Below are positions 14,582 through 22,520 of a stretch of 23,696 nt of DNA, in pieces. A program made the position numbers and the translations under genes. The notes beneath the pieces were generated by a model. That model ran no database searches. It saw only the letters and a program-made list of their open reading frames with translations, and had not been told where the DNA came from. The DNA is from Methanomassiliicoccus sp. UBA386. GTDB lineage: Archaea; Thermoplasmatota; Thermoplasmata; Methanomassiliicoccales; Methanomassiliicoccaceae. Each line of letters begins with the position of its first letter. Positions within the stretch are counted from its first letter, which is position 1. The DNA is taken from NCBI GenBank assembly GCA_002498285.1, contig DAGU01000054.1, positions 14,632 through 38,327 of the forward strand. The letters are read 5' to 3'.

Positions 14582-16363
14582 TCACCCGCTGCCGGCAGCC
14601 TCGCCGGCCGCGATCCATGAATCGACCTTGTCGCGGTTGGCGTCGATCCATTTCTGGGCAGCCACTTTCTCGTTCATGTCGTTCGCGAAGATGTCCAGCA
14701 TTACAGACTGACAGTCGTCCAGGCCCCATTCGAACGCTTCGATGATGGCATACGCCTTGGGACTGTCATCGGAGAGTCCGAGGCGAGATATTGTTTCCAC
14801 CACCTCTGCGCCACCGTAGGTATCAAGAGGATCGTCCAGGTATGCCATGTCCCATTCGGAGAACGCCCAGTGGGGGCTCCAAAGGGTCACGGCGATCCAC
14901 TCCTCTTTCTCATAGGCGCTTCTCAGCTCGGCGAGCATGGCGCCGCTGCTGCTCGTCTGCAACCGATATCCATCGAGCGCATACTCCTCGATAGCCGCCT
15001 CGGTGGCCATGACGACGCCCGCTCCGGGCTCGATCCCCACAATGCGGCTGTCGAACCGGTCGGCGTGCTCGTTAAGGTCGGCGATAGTGGTCACCCCCGC
15101 GTCATAGACGTACTGGGGCACGGCCATTCCGATCCTACACCCTTCCAGGTTCACGGCCACTCGGTCGAGGCTGCTGCCGTATTGTCCCATATAGCTCTGG
15201 TGGGTGACCGGAAGCCAAGCGGAGGTGGTGAGGTCCAAACTTCCCTGCGACAGCCCCTGGTACAACGGACCGGCGTCCACCGGAACCATCTCGACATCGA
15301 AGCCCGCCTCCTCCAACACCAAGGTCAGGACGTTGGTGCTGGCGACCTCACCATCCCAGGTCACGTATCCAAACCTAAGCTTCTCCCCGCCCGCATCTCC
15401 GGTTCCGCTCAGCCCCATCGCTGCAAATATCAAGGCGGCCGCCACGACCAGTGTCACCGCGGCAGTTATGCCTTTTCTTCTTGAGAGGCTGGGGGCGCTA
15501 GCCTTCGTCGAGCTGGTAGCCGGTCGCCTGCGTGTCACTGCAGTGCCGCCGACGTTCTGCGTTATCCGGTCCAGGACCACTGCGAGGATCACTATGGCCA
15601 AGCCCGCCTCGAAGCCCATAGCCACATCGATGCGCTGGATGGAGACCAGGACGTTATACCCCAGCCCTCTGGCGCCGATCATGGAGGCGATGACCACCAT
15701 AGAGAGGGACAGCATGACGCACTGATTGATGCCGGCCCGGATGCTGGGCATGGCCACCGGCATTTGCACGTTCATCAACTTCTGGAGCGTAGAGCTGCCG
15801 AAGGAGTCGGCCACCTCATTCAGCTCCACGGGCACCTGTCTGATGCCCAGGGCGGTAAGGCGCACCACCGGCGGGAGGGCGAACACGACAGTGGCGATCA
15901 TCCCGGGCACGTTCCCCAGGCCGAAGAAGATTACCACCGGGATCAGGTATACGAAGGACGGCATGGTCTGCATGAAGTCCAGGAACACCCTGGTCACCGC
16001 CTCGGCCCTGGCATTGCGGGCGGAGAGGATGCCAAGCGGGATCCCGATCAGCACCGCCGCTCCGGCCGCCACCAGCACGAGGGAGAGGGTCTCCATCGAC
16101 TGCGACCATAGCCCCATATTGTCGATTAGGAGCAACCCAAGGGCCACCCCTACGGTCAGCAATATCTTTCTTGTCAGGAACAGAGTGAGAACCGATGCCA
16201 GCAGTACGAACGCCAGAGCGGGGAACGCTTCCAGGATCGAGCCTACCAGGTCCAGGGCCCATCCCAACAGCTCGGAGACGGCATCCAAGAGGAAGCCTAG
16301 GTTTGTAGCGATCCATTCGACCAGCGCCTCTACCCATTCGCCCAGGGGGATCCTGGGGATCAT
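14582..16363 (-). CDS. Glycine betaine/proline-type ABC importer: permease fused to substrate-binding protein
   Basis: This 593-residue protein joins two parts. Residues 1-270 are a ProW/OpuAB-type permease with several hydrophobic segments (about 46-64, 66-82, 93-113, 137-165, 214-235, 250-265) and the EAA loop that contacts the ATPase (about 180-212). A linker and one further membrane helix (299-318) anchor an OpuAC/ProX-type binding domain (328-593) on the outer face. That domain has W336 (YVTWDGE), W383 (SAWLPVTH) and W495/W499 (LWSPHWAF), which can form the aromatic cage for a quaternary ammonium. Substrate is inferred as glycine betaine, proline betaine or a similar osmoprotectant. The start overlaps the ATPase stop by ATGA. 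Confidence 0.92.
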   Translation of the reverse strand: MIPRIPLGEWVEALVEWIATNLGFLLDAVSELLGWALDLVGSILEAFPALAFVLLASVLTLFLTRKILLTVGVALGLLLIDNMGLWSQSMETLSLVLVAAGAAVLIGIPLGILSARNARAEAVTRVFLDFMQTMPSFVYLIPVVIFFGLGNVPGMIATVVFALPPVVRLTALGIRQVPVELNEVADSFGSSTLQKLMNVQMPVAMPSIRAGINQCVMLSLSMVVIASMIGARGLGYNVLVSIQRIDVAMGFEAGLAIVILAVVLDRITQNVGGTAVTRRRPATSSTKASAPSLSRRKGITAAVTLVVAAALIFAAMGLSGTGDAGGEKLRFGYVTWDGEVASTNVLTLVLEEAGFDVEMVPVDAGPLYQGLSQGSLDLTTSAWLPVTHQSYMGQYGSSLDRVAVNLEGCRIGMAVPQYVYDAGVTTIADLNEHADRFDSRIVGIEPGAGVVMATEAAIEEYALDGYRLQTSSSGAMLAELRSAYEKEEWIAVTLWSPHWAFSEWDMAYLDDPLDTYGGAEVVETISRLGLSDDSPKAYAIIEAFEWGLDDCQSVMLDIFANDMNEKVAAQKWIDANRDKVDSWIAAGEAAGSG

Positions 16364-17763
16364 AAGGCCACCTCCCCGGAGGCCGTCACATCGTCTGGGC
16401 GCACCTTGTCCATGACCGAACCGGGGTAGATCACTCCCATCAGTATGCTGTCATCATTGAGCACCGGGATCGGGTAGTCGGTCTCCACCAGGATGGCGAT
16501 GAGCTCCTCCACCTTTGTGTCCGGCTTCACGGTCCGGACGGATGTGTTCACGGCGGCGGCGAGGGGCTTCGCCGCCTCCAGGGCCTTCAGCAGCCCCTCC
16601 GCCTTGACCAGGCCGGTGAAGCGCCTGTCCCTGTCCACCACGAACCCTATGACCTGATCAGAGTCGTCCAGCATCTTCAGTGCGGTCCGCGGCCCCGTCT
16701 TCCGGGAGATGACGACCTCGGGCCTCTTCATCAGGCTCTCGCAGGTCATGACCTTCGAGCGGTCGATGCCGTTGAGGAAGCTGGCCACGTACTCGTTGGA
16801 CGGGTTGCTCAGGATCTCCTCGGGCGTGCCGACCTGCACCACCTCCCCATCCCTCATTATGGCGATGCGGTCTCCGAGCCTCAACGCCTCGTCCAGGTCG
16901 TGAGTGACGAACACTATCGTCTTCTGCAACTTGTCATGCAGATCGATTAGCTCATCCTGCATGCTCCTGCGGATGAGAGGGTCCAGGGCGCTGAACGCCT
17001 CGTCCATGAGGAGGATCGCGGGGTCGGTCGCTAGGGCTCTTGCCAGACCTACCCTCTGCTTCATGCCCCCGCTCAATGCGGATGGGTATGCCGACTCATA
17101 TCCCTTCAGGCCCACTAGCTCGATCATGCTCTGGGCCCTGGCGTGCCTTTCCTCTGCCCGCGCCCCCCTGACCTCGAGCCCGTAGGCCACATTGTCTAGG
17201 ATGGTGCGGTGGGGCAGCAGGCCGAAGTTCTGGAACACCATGCCCATCTGCGTCCGTCTGAATTTCCGCAGACCCTTGTCATCGAGATCCCGGATATCCG
17301 TTCCGTTAATGACGATGCTCCCTTGGGTGGGCTCTACCAGCCTGTTGAGGCACCTCAGCAGCGTCGACTTCCCGGAGCCGGAGAGCCCCATCACCACGAA
17401 GATCTCGCCTTCATGGACATCGAGGGCTATATTCTTCAGGCCAACCACCATGCCGGTCTGCTCCAGCACTTCCTTCTTGCTGGAGCCGTTCTCCAGCATC
17501 TTGATGGCCGTAATGGGCTTCGGCCCGAATACCTTGGTCAGGCCACTGATCGAAATGATCTTCCTGCCTGCCTCTTCTCCATGGGTGCTCTCGTCCGAGG
17601 CGGGGGGAGGACCCCTGGCCGTCTCATCAGGTTTACCTGCGCAGGAGGATATCTGGACCTCCCGGGTCCACGTCCGCAATGGCAGGAAAATATTATCCAG
17701 ATGCTTTGACAGGCTGCCCTCAAGGCGAGAGAGCGTGTCCTTTACTGTATCGTTATATGACAT
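16360..17763 (-). CDS. Glycine betaine/proline-type ABC importer ATPase with CBS domains and an N-terminal extension
   Basis: The 467-residue protein is a ProV/OpuAA-type ATPase. Walker A is GLSGSGKST (126-134), the Q-loop is VFQNF (176-180), the signature is LSGGM (230-234), Walker B is ILLMDEAF (250-257) and the H-loop is H288. A tandem CBS pair follows (about 335-460), which in OpuA controls activity by ionic strength or nucleotide binding. The usual family start is near residue 67; here about 66 residues precede it, rich in polar residues with SSCAG and GPPPA segments. The ATG at 17763 has AAGGAG nearby (17775-17780), so the extension is likely real. Its function is unknown. Confidence 0.92.
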   Translation of the reverse strand: MSYNDTVKDTLSRLEGSLSKHLDNIFLPLRTWTREVQISSCAGKPDETARGPPPASDESTHGEEAGRKIISISGLTKVFGPKPITAIKMLENGSSKKEVLEQTGMVVGLKNIALDVHEGEIFVVMGLSGSGKSTLLRCLNRLVEPTQGSIVINGTDIRDLDDKGLRKFRRTQMGMVFQNFGLLPHRTILDNVAYGLEVRGARAEERHARAQSMIELVGLKGYESAYPSALSGGMKQRVGLARALATDPAILLMDEAFSALDPLIRRSMQDELIDLHDKLQKTIVFVTHDLDEALRLGDRIAIMRDGEVVQVGTPEEILSNPSNEYVASFLNGIDRSKVMTCESLMKRPEVVISRKTGPRTALKMLDDSDQVIGFVVDRDRRFTGLVKAEGLLKALEAAKPLAAAVNTSVRTVKPDTKVEELIAILVETDYPIPVLNDDSILMGVIYPGSVMDKVRPDDVTASGEVAL

Positions 17764-17816
17764 TATCCTGTTCTCCTTTTGGCCTTCGGACGCGCCGTCA
17801 GGAACAGCATGACGGT

Positions 17817-17858
17817 CGTTCGGCGTCCTGCTAGCGTTCGTTCAAAATCAGCCGAACG
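17817..17858 (-). promoter_or_regulatory. 8-bp inverted repeat in the ABC operon leader
   Basis: CGTTCGGC (17817-17824) and GCCGAACG (17851-17858) are perfect complements separated by 26 nt. They lie between the AT-rich promoter region and the ATPase start, so they may form an mRNA stem or a spaced operator. The inner bases do not extend the match. Confidence 0.35.
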
Positions 17859-17880
17859 CGATCGAAATCCAATCGTAGTG

Positions 17881-17935
17881 CATATTTAAGGTATTTTTCC
17901 CGAAACTTTTTAAAAATTATACTTTATATTTTACT
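17881..17935 (-). promoter_or_regulatory. AT-rich promoter region of the ABC importer operon
   Basis: This is the most AT-rich part of the window. On the minus strand it holds three possible box A sequences: CTTAAATATG near 17881-17890, TTTTAAAAAG near 17906-17915 and AAAATATAAAG near 17923-17933. The leader would be about 90-150 nt, unusually long for this window. The rest of the 341-bp gap 17764-18104 contains the inverted repeat and the tRNA promoter; 17940-18060 is GC-rich and shows no gene I can support. Confidence 0.5.
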
Positions 17936-18068
17936 GGCCTCGCACATTGACCCTCGACCTCATGCGTCCATCCCTGGAATGGAGGCCGCGGCGCTTCCGT
18001 CAAAGCCAGTGCCGCCGCCGGCGCCTCCGGATGCTAACGGTGCTCGTTCTTGGGATAGGCTTACGATA

Positions 18069-18077
18069 GCTTTATTA
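18069..18077 (+). promoter_or_regulatory. TATA box for the initiator tRNA
   Basis: GCTTTATTA is centred about 32 bp before the first base of the tRNA, a normal distance for an archaeal tRNA gene. Confidence 0.5.
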
Positions 18078-18104
18078 GGGAAAGCGCAATAGTGGTGCTT
18101 ACAC

Positions 18105-18179
18105 AGCGGGGTAGGGTAGCCAGGACATCCCGTCGGGCTCATAACCCGGAGACCGGTCGTTCAAATCGACTCCCCGCTA
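18105..18179 (+). tRNA. Initiator tRNA-Met (CAT)
   Basis: The 75-nt gene folds as a full cloverleaf: acceptor AGCGGGG (18105-18111) with CCCCGCT (18172-18178), anticodon stem TCGGG/CCCGG around CTCATAA (anticodon CAT at 18140-18142), variable loop of 5, T stem GGTCG/CGACT around TTCAAAT, and discriminator A at 18179. The A1:U72 pair together with three G:C pairs at the base of the anticodon stem is the archaeal initiator signature and separates it from elongator Met and from tRNA-Ile with a modified CAT anticodon. CCA is not encoded. T-rich sequence directly after it (18181-18194) probably ends transcription. Confidence 0.95.
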
Positions 18180-18180
18180 C

Positions 18181-18194
18181 TTCTTTATTCTTCT
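18181..18194 (+). terminator. T-rich stretch after the tRNA
   Basis: TTCTTTATTCTTCT follows the mature tRNA end by one base. Archaeal RNA polymerase terminates on T-rich runs without needing a hairpin, so this is a plausible end of the tRNA transcript. Confidence 0.4.
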
Positions 18195-18233
18195 ATCAAA
18201 AAGTTAATCATCAGCGCAGTAGCTCTAATTGCC

Positions 18234-18623
18234 ATGAACTTTCTGGAGCTCATCGAGATCGTCGCATGGATCATCGCTGGCTTCGGACTCATAATCATTG
18301 TATTGGCCAGTTTTGATACGTTCATTCGCCTGGCCCAGCTTTTCCTCCGCCGCCGTCCGGACGATGAGCATGAGCGACTGGACCTCGCGATCCTCCGTGG
18401 GAAACTGACCACTCGCATCATCTTCGGGTTAGACTTTCTCATCGCCAGCGACATAGTGCTGAGCGTTCTGGTCCCCAACCTGGAGGAGATTGTCCGGCTG
18501 GGGGGGACGGTCCTTATCCGGGTCGTTCTGACCTTTCTCATCAGCAAGGAGACGCAGGAGCTGGAGAGCAGGCAGGGGTGGGAGAGGCAGCATCGCCATC
18601 TGGACGAAGCGGGCGTGAAATAA
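18234..18623 (+). CDS. DUF1622-family membrane protein, 129 aa
   Basis: The protein has three hydrophobic segments: about residues 5-26 (an I/V/A/G-rich helix ending FGLIIIVLA), 60-78 (TTRIIFGLDFLIASDIVLS) and 85-102 (VRLGGTVLIRVVLTFLI), joined by a basic/acidic cytoplasmic loop (RLAQLFLRRRPDDEHER). The LRGKLTTRIIFGLDFLIASD stretch and the RVVLTFLIS-KE end match DUF1622, a family of small membrane proteins of unknown function. The C-terminal 25 residues are charged. A TATA-like AAGTTAATCA (18201-18210) is about 28 bp before the ATG, so the gene has its own promoter and a leaderless start is likely. It ends just before the glp operon promoter. Confidence 0.8.
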   Translation: MNFLELIEIVAWIIAGFGLIIIVLASFDTFIRLAQLFLRRRPDDEHERLDLAILRGKLTTRIIFGLDFLIASDIVLSVLVPNLEEIVRLGGTVLIRVVLTFLISKETQELESRQGWERQHRHLDEAGVK

Positions 18624-18628
18624 TATAA
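18619..18628 (+). promoter_or_regulatory. TATA box of the glpABC operon
   Basis: AATAATATAA overlaps the DUF1622 stop codon and is centred about 28 bp before the glpA ATG. A GGAGG at 18645-18649 sits only 2-3 nt before that ATG, too close to act well, so initiation is more likely leaderless. Confidence 0.5.
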
Positions 18629-18651
18629 GCAACGAGTGAGCTTGGAGGCCG

Positions 18652-20151
18652 ATGCGTTCGAGGGTGGAAGTGCTCATCATAGGCGGCGGCGCCACCGGCA
18701 CCGGCATAGCCAGGGACCTGGCCATGAGGGGCGCGGAGGTCATGCTCGTTGAGGCGGACGACTTCGCTGCCGGCGCCACCGGGGCCAATCACGGCATGCT
18801 CCACAGCGGGGCCAGGTACGCGGTCAACGATCCCGTGTCAGCCAGGGAGTGCGCTGTCGAGGGGAAGGTCCTAAAACATATCGCCCGCTTCTGCATCGAG
18901 GACACCGGCGGCCTGTTCGTGTCGGCCAGGGGCGATGACGAGGAGTACGTGGACCGCTTCCTTCCGGCCTGCTGGGAGGCCGGCATCAAGGCCCGGGAGA
19001 TCGACGTAGCTGAGGCCCTAGGGGCGGAGCCCGGGCTGGACCCGGGGATAAAGGCTGCCGTGGAGGTCTCCGATGCGTCCATCGACCCTTTCTTCCTTAC
19101 GCTGGGGAACGTGGGATCGGCCCGCGCCCACGGCGCCATTGTTATGAACCATGCGCCGGTGCGCAGCATCAGGCGGTCCGGCCGCCGGTTCGAGGCCATG
19201 ATCGGCGGGAAGGAAATGATCACCGCCGACGTGGTGGTCAACGCCGCCGGGTCCTGGGCCGGAGAGACGGCAGCCATGCTGGGGGCCAGCATCCCCATGT
19301 GCGTGGACAAGGGCACCATGGTGGTATTCAACGGCCGGCTCGTCGGCCGGCTGGTCAACCGTCTCCGGCCCCCGTCGGACGGGGACATCCTGGTGCCCCA
19401 CCGCACCGCCACGATACTGGGGACGACCTCATCGGCCGGCGCCCCCGGGGCGCCGGCGACCTCCGCTGAGGTGGAGCGGCTGATCGACGAGGCCGTTGCC
19501 ATATATCCGGGCATTCGCACGGCCAGGGCCGTACGCGCCTACGCAGGAACGAGGCCACTGCTGGGCGGCGGGAAGGCCGGCCGCAAGGCTACGAGGACGT
19601 TCCAGGTGATCGACCATGCTCCCGACGGCGTCGACGGCCTGATCAGCGTGGCCGGCGGCAAGCTGACGACCTTCCGCCTGATGGCCGAGAAAGCGTCCAA
19701 CGCGGTCATGGAGAAGCTGGGGCGCACCGCGCGGTGCCGAACCGCTGACGAGGAGATAGCGCCGTTCGACGACGAGCCGTCAGACCTCTTCGACCTGGAA
19801 GCGATGCGCTACCGCCGAGGGAGGGGGGAGGGCGTGTCCCCGGCGCCGGCATGCGGCTGCGAGGCCGTCTCGCGCGGGGAGCTGGAGCTCCAGGCATCCT
19901 CGCCCGATGTCATGGACATGGGCGACCTGATGCGGCGTACGCGGGCCGGCATGGGCTACTGCCAGGCGGGACTGTGCGCGGTGAGCATGGCCTCGGCCAT
20001 GGGCGTAGGGGTGAAGGAGCTTCGCCACTATCTCGGCGAGAGGTGGAAGGGGGTGGAGCCCGTACTCTTCGGAGAGCAGCTCCGGCAGGAGGCGTTCAAG
20101 GCCCATCTCATGAACGTGTATGGCATAGATCACACGGAGGCCGTCGAATGA
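18652..20151 (+). CDS. glpA: Anaerobic glycerol-3-phosphate dehydrogenase subunit A
   Basis: GlpA is the FAD-containing subunit that oxidises sn-glycerol 3-phosphate to dihydroxyacetone phosphate. The 499-residue protein has an N-terminal dinucleotide motif (GGGATGTG, 11-18), the DAO-fold FAD region (ATGANHGMLHSGARY, 42-56; VNAAGSWAG, 196-204) and a GGKLTTFRLMAE segment (335-346), all typical. The C-terminus carries a BFD-type [2Fe-2S] motif with C401, C403, C437 and C442, as in E. coli GlpA. It is first in glpA-glpB-glpC with an ATGA overlap to glpB. No glycerol kinase or facilitator is in the window, so the source of the substrate is not shown. Confidence 0.92.
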   Translation: MRSRVEVLIIGGGATGTGIARDLAMRGAEVMLVEADDFAAGATGANHGMLHSGARYAVNDPVSARECAVEGKVLKHIARFCIEDTGGLFVSARGDDEEYVDRFLPACWEAGIKAREIDVAEALGAEPGLDPGIKAAVEVSDASIDPFFLTLGNVGSARAHGAIVMNHAPVRSIRRSGRRFEAMIGGKEMITADVVVNAAGSWAGETAAMLGASIPMCVDKGTMVVFNGRLVGRLVNRLRPPSDGDILVPHRTATILGTTSSAGAPGAPATSAEVERLIDEAVAIYPGIRTARAVRAYAGTRPLLGGGKAGRKATRTFQVIDHAPDGVDGLISVAGGKLTTFRLMAEKASNAVMEKLGRTARCRTADEEIAPFDDEPSDLFDLEAMRYRRGRGEGVSPAPACGCEAVSRGELELQASSPDVMDMGDLMRRTRAGMGYCQAGLCAVSMASAMGVGVKELRHYLGERWKGVEPVLFGEQLRQEAFKAHLMNVYGIDHTEAVE

Positions 20152-21251
20152 GCCTTCCCGATGTGGACGCGGACGTCCTGGTGGCAGGGGGCGGAGCGGC
20201 CGGCCTCGTCGTCGCCACCCGTCTGGCGCTGGACGGGAGGAGCGTGACGGTGGCGTCCTCGGCCACGCCGGCCACCTTGCTCTCGACCGGAAGGATACTG
20301 CTCGACCATGACGATCCCGAGGCGGAGGAGTGGGCATCCTTCTTCCTGGCCCAGTTCCGGCGCCAGGGCGCCCACTATGTCATGTCGAAGAGACCAGTGG
20401 TCGCCATTACCAACCTGGGGACGGGGATGAGGCAGTCACTGACCAGCCCGCTGTTCGACTGGACCTCCAAGGACCGGGACGTGGCGGTGGTCGGGCTGGT
20501 CGGCAACAGCGACCTCGACCCCGACCTGGTCAGCCTGGAGATGGGCCGCTCGCGACGCGCCAAGCCTCGACCCTACTGGTTCTCGCCATCCTTCTCGCCC
20601 GAGTTGGACCCTGGCGGATTCGCCGAGGAGCTTGGCAACGTCCTCATGAACGATGTGGCCGAGGGAACGGTCGTTCTGCCCCCCCTCCCTCACAACACGC
20701 CGTACGGCCTCCTGGCCGAGCTGCGGAAGCGCTCCGGCAAGAAGGTGGTGGAGGCGGCCACGCCCCTGTCATGGCCGGGACGACGCTTCCAGTCCCTGCT
20801 GGAGGGCACCGCCGAGAGGCTGGGGGTCCGGATCCTCAGGGACCGGCGCCTTCTCTCCATCGACGTGAACGGCAGGGAAGCGAACCGGGCGCTCCTGTCG
20901 TCCGGTGTGAGAACCCAGAGAGCAACATTCAACGGCCTGGTCCTGGCCACCGGCAACGTCGTCTCGGGCGGCCTGGCGGTCAGCGGGCGGGAGGTCGTCG
21001 ATCCTCTGGGCCTGTTCCGGGTGTCGTCCGCCAGGGCGTCCGGCATCAGTTCCAGGCAACTTCGCGCCACCTTATCGTCCGGCTTGGTCACCAGGAGAGG
21101 GAAGGCGGTCACCACGGATGGCGTCTCGCTTCGCAACGTATTCGCGGTCGGCTCGCTGCTCCGCGGCATGTCGTACCCACTGGGCCGCGGCCTGGGGGAT
21201 GTTATGGTGCATGCATGGGAAATCGCCCCGGCGGTGGAGGAGGCGCTATGA
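20148..21251 (+). CDS. glpB: Anaerobic glycerol-3-phosphate dehydrogenase subunit B
   Basis: The 367-residue flavoprotein-like subunit starts at the ATG overlapping the glpA stop. An N-terminal GGGAAGLV motif (14-21) binds the ADP part of FAD or FMN, and a C-terminal GSLLRGMSYPLGRGLGDVMVHAWEIA segment (split here at about 330-360) closes the flavin site. This order matches GlpB, which passes electrons from GlpA to GlpC. It is shorter than the E. coli protein (about 419 residues) and sequence similarity is less striking than for GlpA and GlpC. The frame is open upstream to 19851, inside glpA, which is a shadow. The stop overlaps glpC by ATGA. Confidence 0.82.
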   Translation: MSLPDVDADVLVAGGGAAGLVVATRLALDGRSVTVASSATPATLLSTGRILLDHDDPEAEEWASFFLAQFRRQGAHYVMSKRPVVAITNLGTGMRQSLTSPLFDWTSKDRDVAVVGLVGNSDLDPDLVSLEMGRSRRAKPRPYWFSPSFSPELDPGGFAEELGNVLMNDVAEGTVVLPPLPHNTPYGLLAELRKRSGKKVVEAATPLSWPGRRFQSLLEGTAERLGVRILRDRRLLSIDVNGREANRALLSSGVRTQRATFNGLVLATGNVVSGGLAVSGREVVDPLGLFRVSSARASGISSRQLRATLSSGLVTRRGKAVTTDGVSLRNVFAVGSLLRGMSYPLGRGLGDVMVHAWEIAPAVEEAL

Positions 21252-22273
21252 CCTCGCGCACCGAGGATGGCTGCATCAAGTGCGGGGCCTGTCAGGCCGC
21301 ATGTCCGGTCCTGCGCCAGGAAGGATGTCTTAGCTTTCCGGGCCCCCGGCGGCTGGCGGTGGAGGCCCCAAGGTTCTCCAGGGAGCTGGCGTCGCTTTCA
21401 TCGTCGCTGCAGATGTGCACCTCCTGCGCCATGTGCGAGTCGGCCTGCCCCTCCCGGCTGCCGCTCACCGAGGCGGTGATGCGCATGCGCGTCCGATATG
21501 GTGCCAGGAGCGAGGGGGGAGAACGCATGATCAGCAACGCCCGGCGGTATGGCCGCACCATCGCTCCGGCATCAAGGGCAAGGGCGCCGGCGGAAGGTTC
21601 GGTCCTGTTCTTCCCCGGATGCGTGGGCGATGCCCGTGTGTCGTCATCGGTCCAGGGGGCGGTCGATATGCTCCTGGCGTCCGGCGACCGGGCGTTCGTT
21701 CCCGAGCAATGGTACTGTTGCGGTTCTCCCCTGGAGAAGATCGGGGCGCACGACGAAACGAAGAGGCTGCGGGACCTGAACGCGCCCATATTGGAGGATG
21801 CGGAGGAAGTGGTCACCGCCTGTCCTGGCTGCGCGGTGCAGCTGCGGAAGGCAAGCAGCGTGGATGCCCTGCACGTGCTGGAACATCTCTATGAATCCAT
21901 CACGCCCTCCCGCCTGCGGTGGCGCTCGCCGCGTCCGATCACTGTGGCGCTGCACTCGCCATGCCACCTCGTCCGCTCGGTGGGCCCGCATACCATGGAC
22001 TATGCCCGTGAACTGTTGGCATCCGTCCCTGGGCTGAGGGTCGTGGATATGGACGATGAAGGATGCTGCGGCGGAGGGGGCGGAGTGGCCTCGGCGCTGC
22101 CGGAGCTGGCGACAAGGATGGCCAGGCGCAGGACCGACAGTGCCGCCCGGGCCGGCGCCGAGGTCCTCTTGGCACCCTGCCCCTTCTGCGTGGTGAACCT
22201 GGAGCGGGCGGGGGGACTGGAGGTCCGGGAGCTGACTGCTTTTCTCGCAGCTCTTTCGGAGCACCGGCGATAA
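21248..22273 (+). CDS. glpC: GlpC-type iron-sulfur subunit with two CCG domains
   Basis: The 341-residue protein begins with two [4Fe-4S] motifs: C9, C12, C15, C19 and C57, C60, C63, C67. Two CCG domains follow. The first has C125, C157-C158 and C192/C195 (FFPGC, CCGSPL, CPGC); the second has C239, C273-C274 and C311/C314 (HSPCH, CCGGGGG, CPFC). This is the shared GlpC/HdrD layout; context with glpA and glpB favours GlpC. No membrane helix is predicted by eye, so it is soluble or peripheral. In bacteria GlpC hands electrons to quinone; the acceptor here is unknown. The ATG overlaps the glpB stop and a frame open to 20330 is a shadow. Confidence 0.9.
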   Translation: MTSRTEDGCIKCGACQAACPVLRQEGCLSFPGPRRLAVEAPRFSRELASLSSSLQMCTSCAMCESACPSRLPLTEAVMRMRVRYGARSEGGERMISNARRYGRTIAPASRARAPAEGSVLFFPGCVGDARVSSSVQGAVDMLLASGDRAFVPEQWYCCGSPLEKIGAHDETKRLRDLNAPILEDAEEVVTACPGCAVQLRKASSVDALHVLEHLYESITPSRLRWRSPRPITVALHSPCHLVRSVGPHTMDYARELLASVPGLRVVDMDDEGCCGGGGGVASALPELATRMARRRTDSAARAGAEVLLAPCPFCVVNLERAGGLEVRELTAFLAALSEHRR

Positions 22274-22274
22274 C

Positions 22275-22284
22275 GAATAAATAG
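22275..22284 (+). promoter_or_regulatory. Possible TATA-like element in the glpC-downstream gap
   Basis: GAATAAATAG sits in the 20-bp gap between glpC and the next small gene. Its distance to the GTG at 22294 is too short for a normal leader, so if used it would point to a later start. Co-transcription with glpC is also possible. Confidence 0.25.
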
Positions 22285-22293
22285 GGCGACATC

Positions 22294-22518
22294 GTGGATG
22301 ATGCATTGACCTCTGACAAGCCTCTTTGTTTCCAGTGCCTGTACATGGACAAGCGCCCCGAATCGGGCATGAACGCGGGTCTCCTCTTCTGCCAGAAGAA
22401 GATGCTGGTCCTCCGGCCCAAGGCGGAATGCGCCCTGTATGTCAGGGAGACCGCCCAGAACCGGCAGAGTTTCAAGGCATCGATCTACGGAACCATGATG
22501 GCCGAAGAGATGGAGTGA
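22294..22518 (+). CDS. Small four-cysteine protein downstream of glpC
   Basis: I do not recognise this 74-residue protein. It has the pattern C12-x2-C15, then C33 and C46, within LCFQCLYMD, LLFCQKK and AECALYV. That spacing could bind zinc or an iron-sulfur cluster. The rest is polar without membrane segments. The start is GTG at 22294, 20 bp after the glpC stop, with no strong Shine-Dalgarno site; a TTG at 22306 is a possible alternative start. The close spacing suggests it is the fourth gene of the glp operon. It converges with the RecA-like gene with 2 bp between stop codons. Confidence 0.6.
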   Translation: MDDALTSDKPLCFQCLYMDKRPESGMNAGLLFCQKKMLVLRPKAECALYVRETAQNRQSFKASIYGTMMAEEME

Positions 22519-22520
22519 GC

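Noticed and set aside
17960..18142. 60-codon reading frame on minus across the tRNA gene
   Set aside because: It overlaps the anticodon region of a well-folded tRNA and reads as a glycine/alanine-rich shadow without a promoter or ribosome site.
20330..21247. Long upstream extension of glpC to 20330 and of glpB to 19851
   Set aside because: The added residues are proline/arginine/glycine-rich frame shadows of the upstream gene; the ATGA overlaps give natural starts.
21248..22273. HdrD (heterodisulfide reductase) instead of GlpC
   Set aside because: The two-ferredoxin plus two-CCG layout fits both, but the gene is translationally coupled to glpA and glpB and no hdrE-like membrane gene is adjacent.
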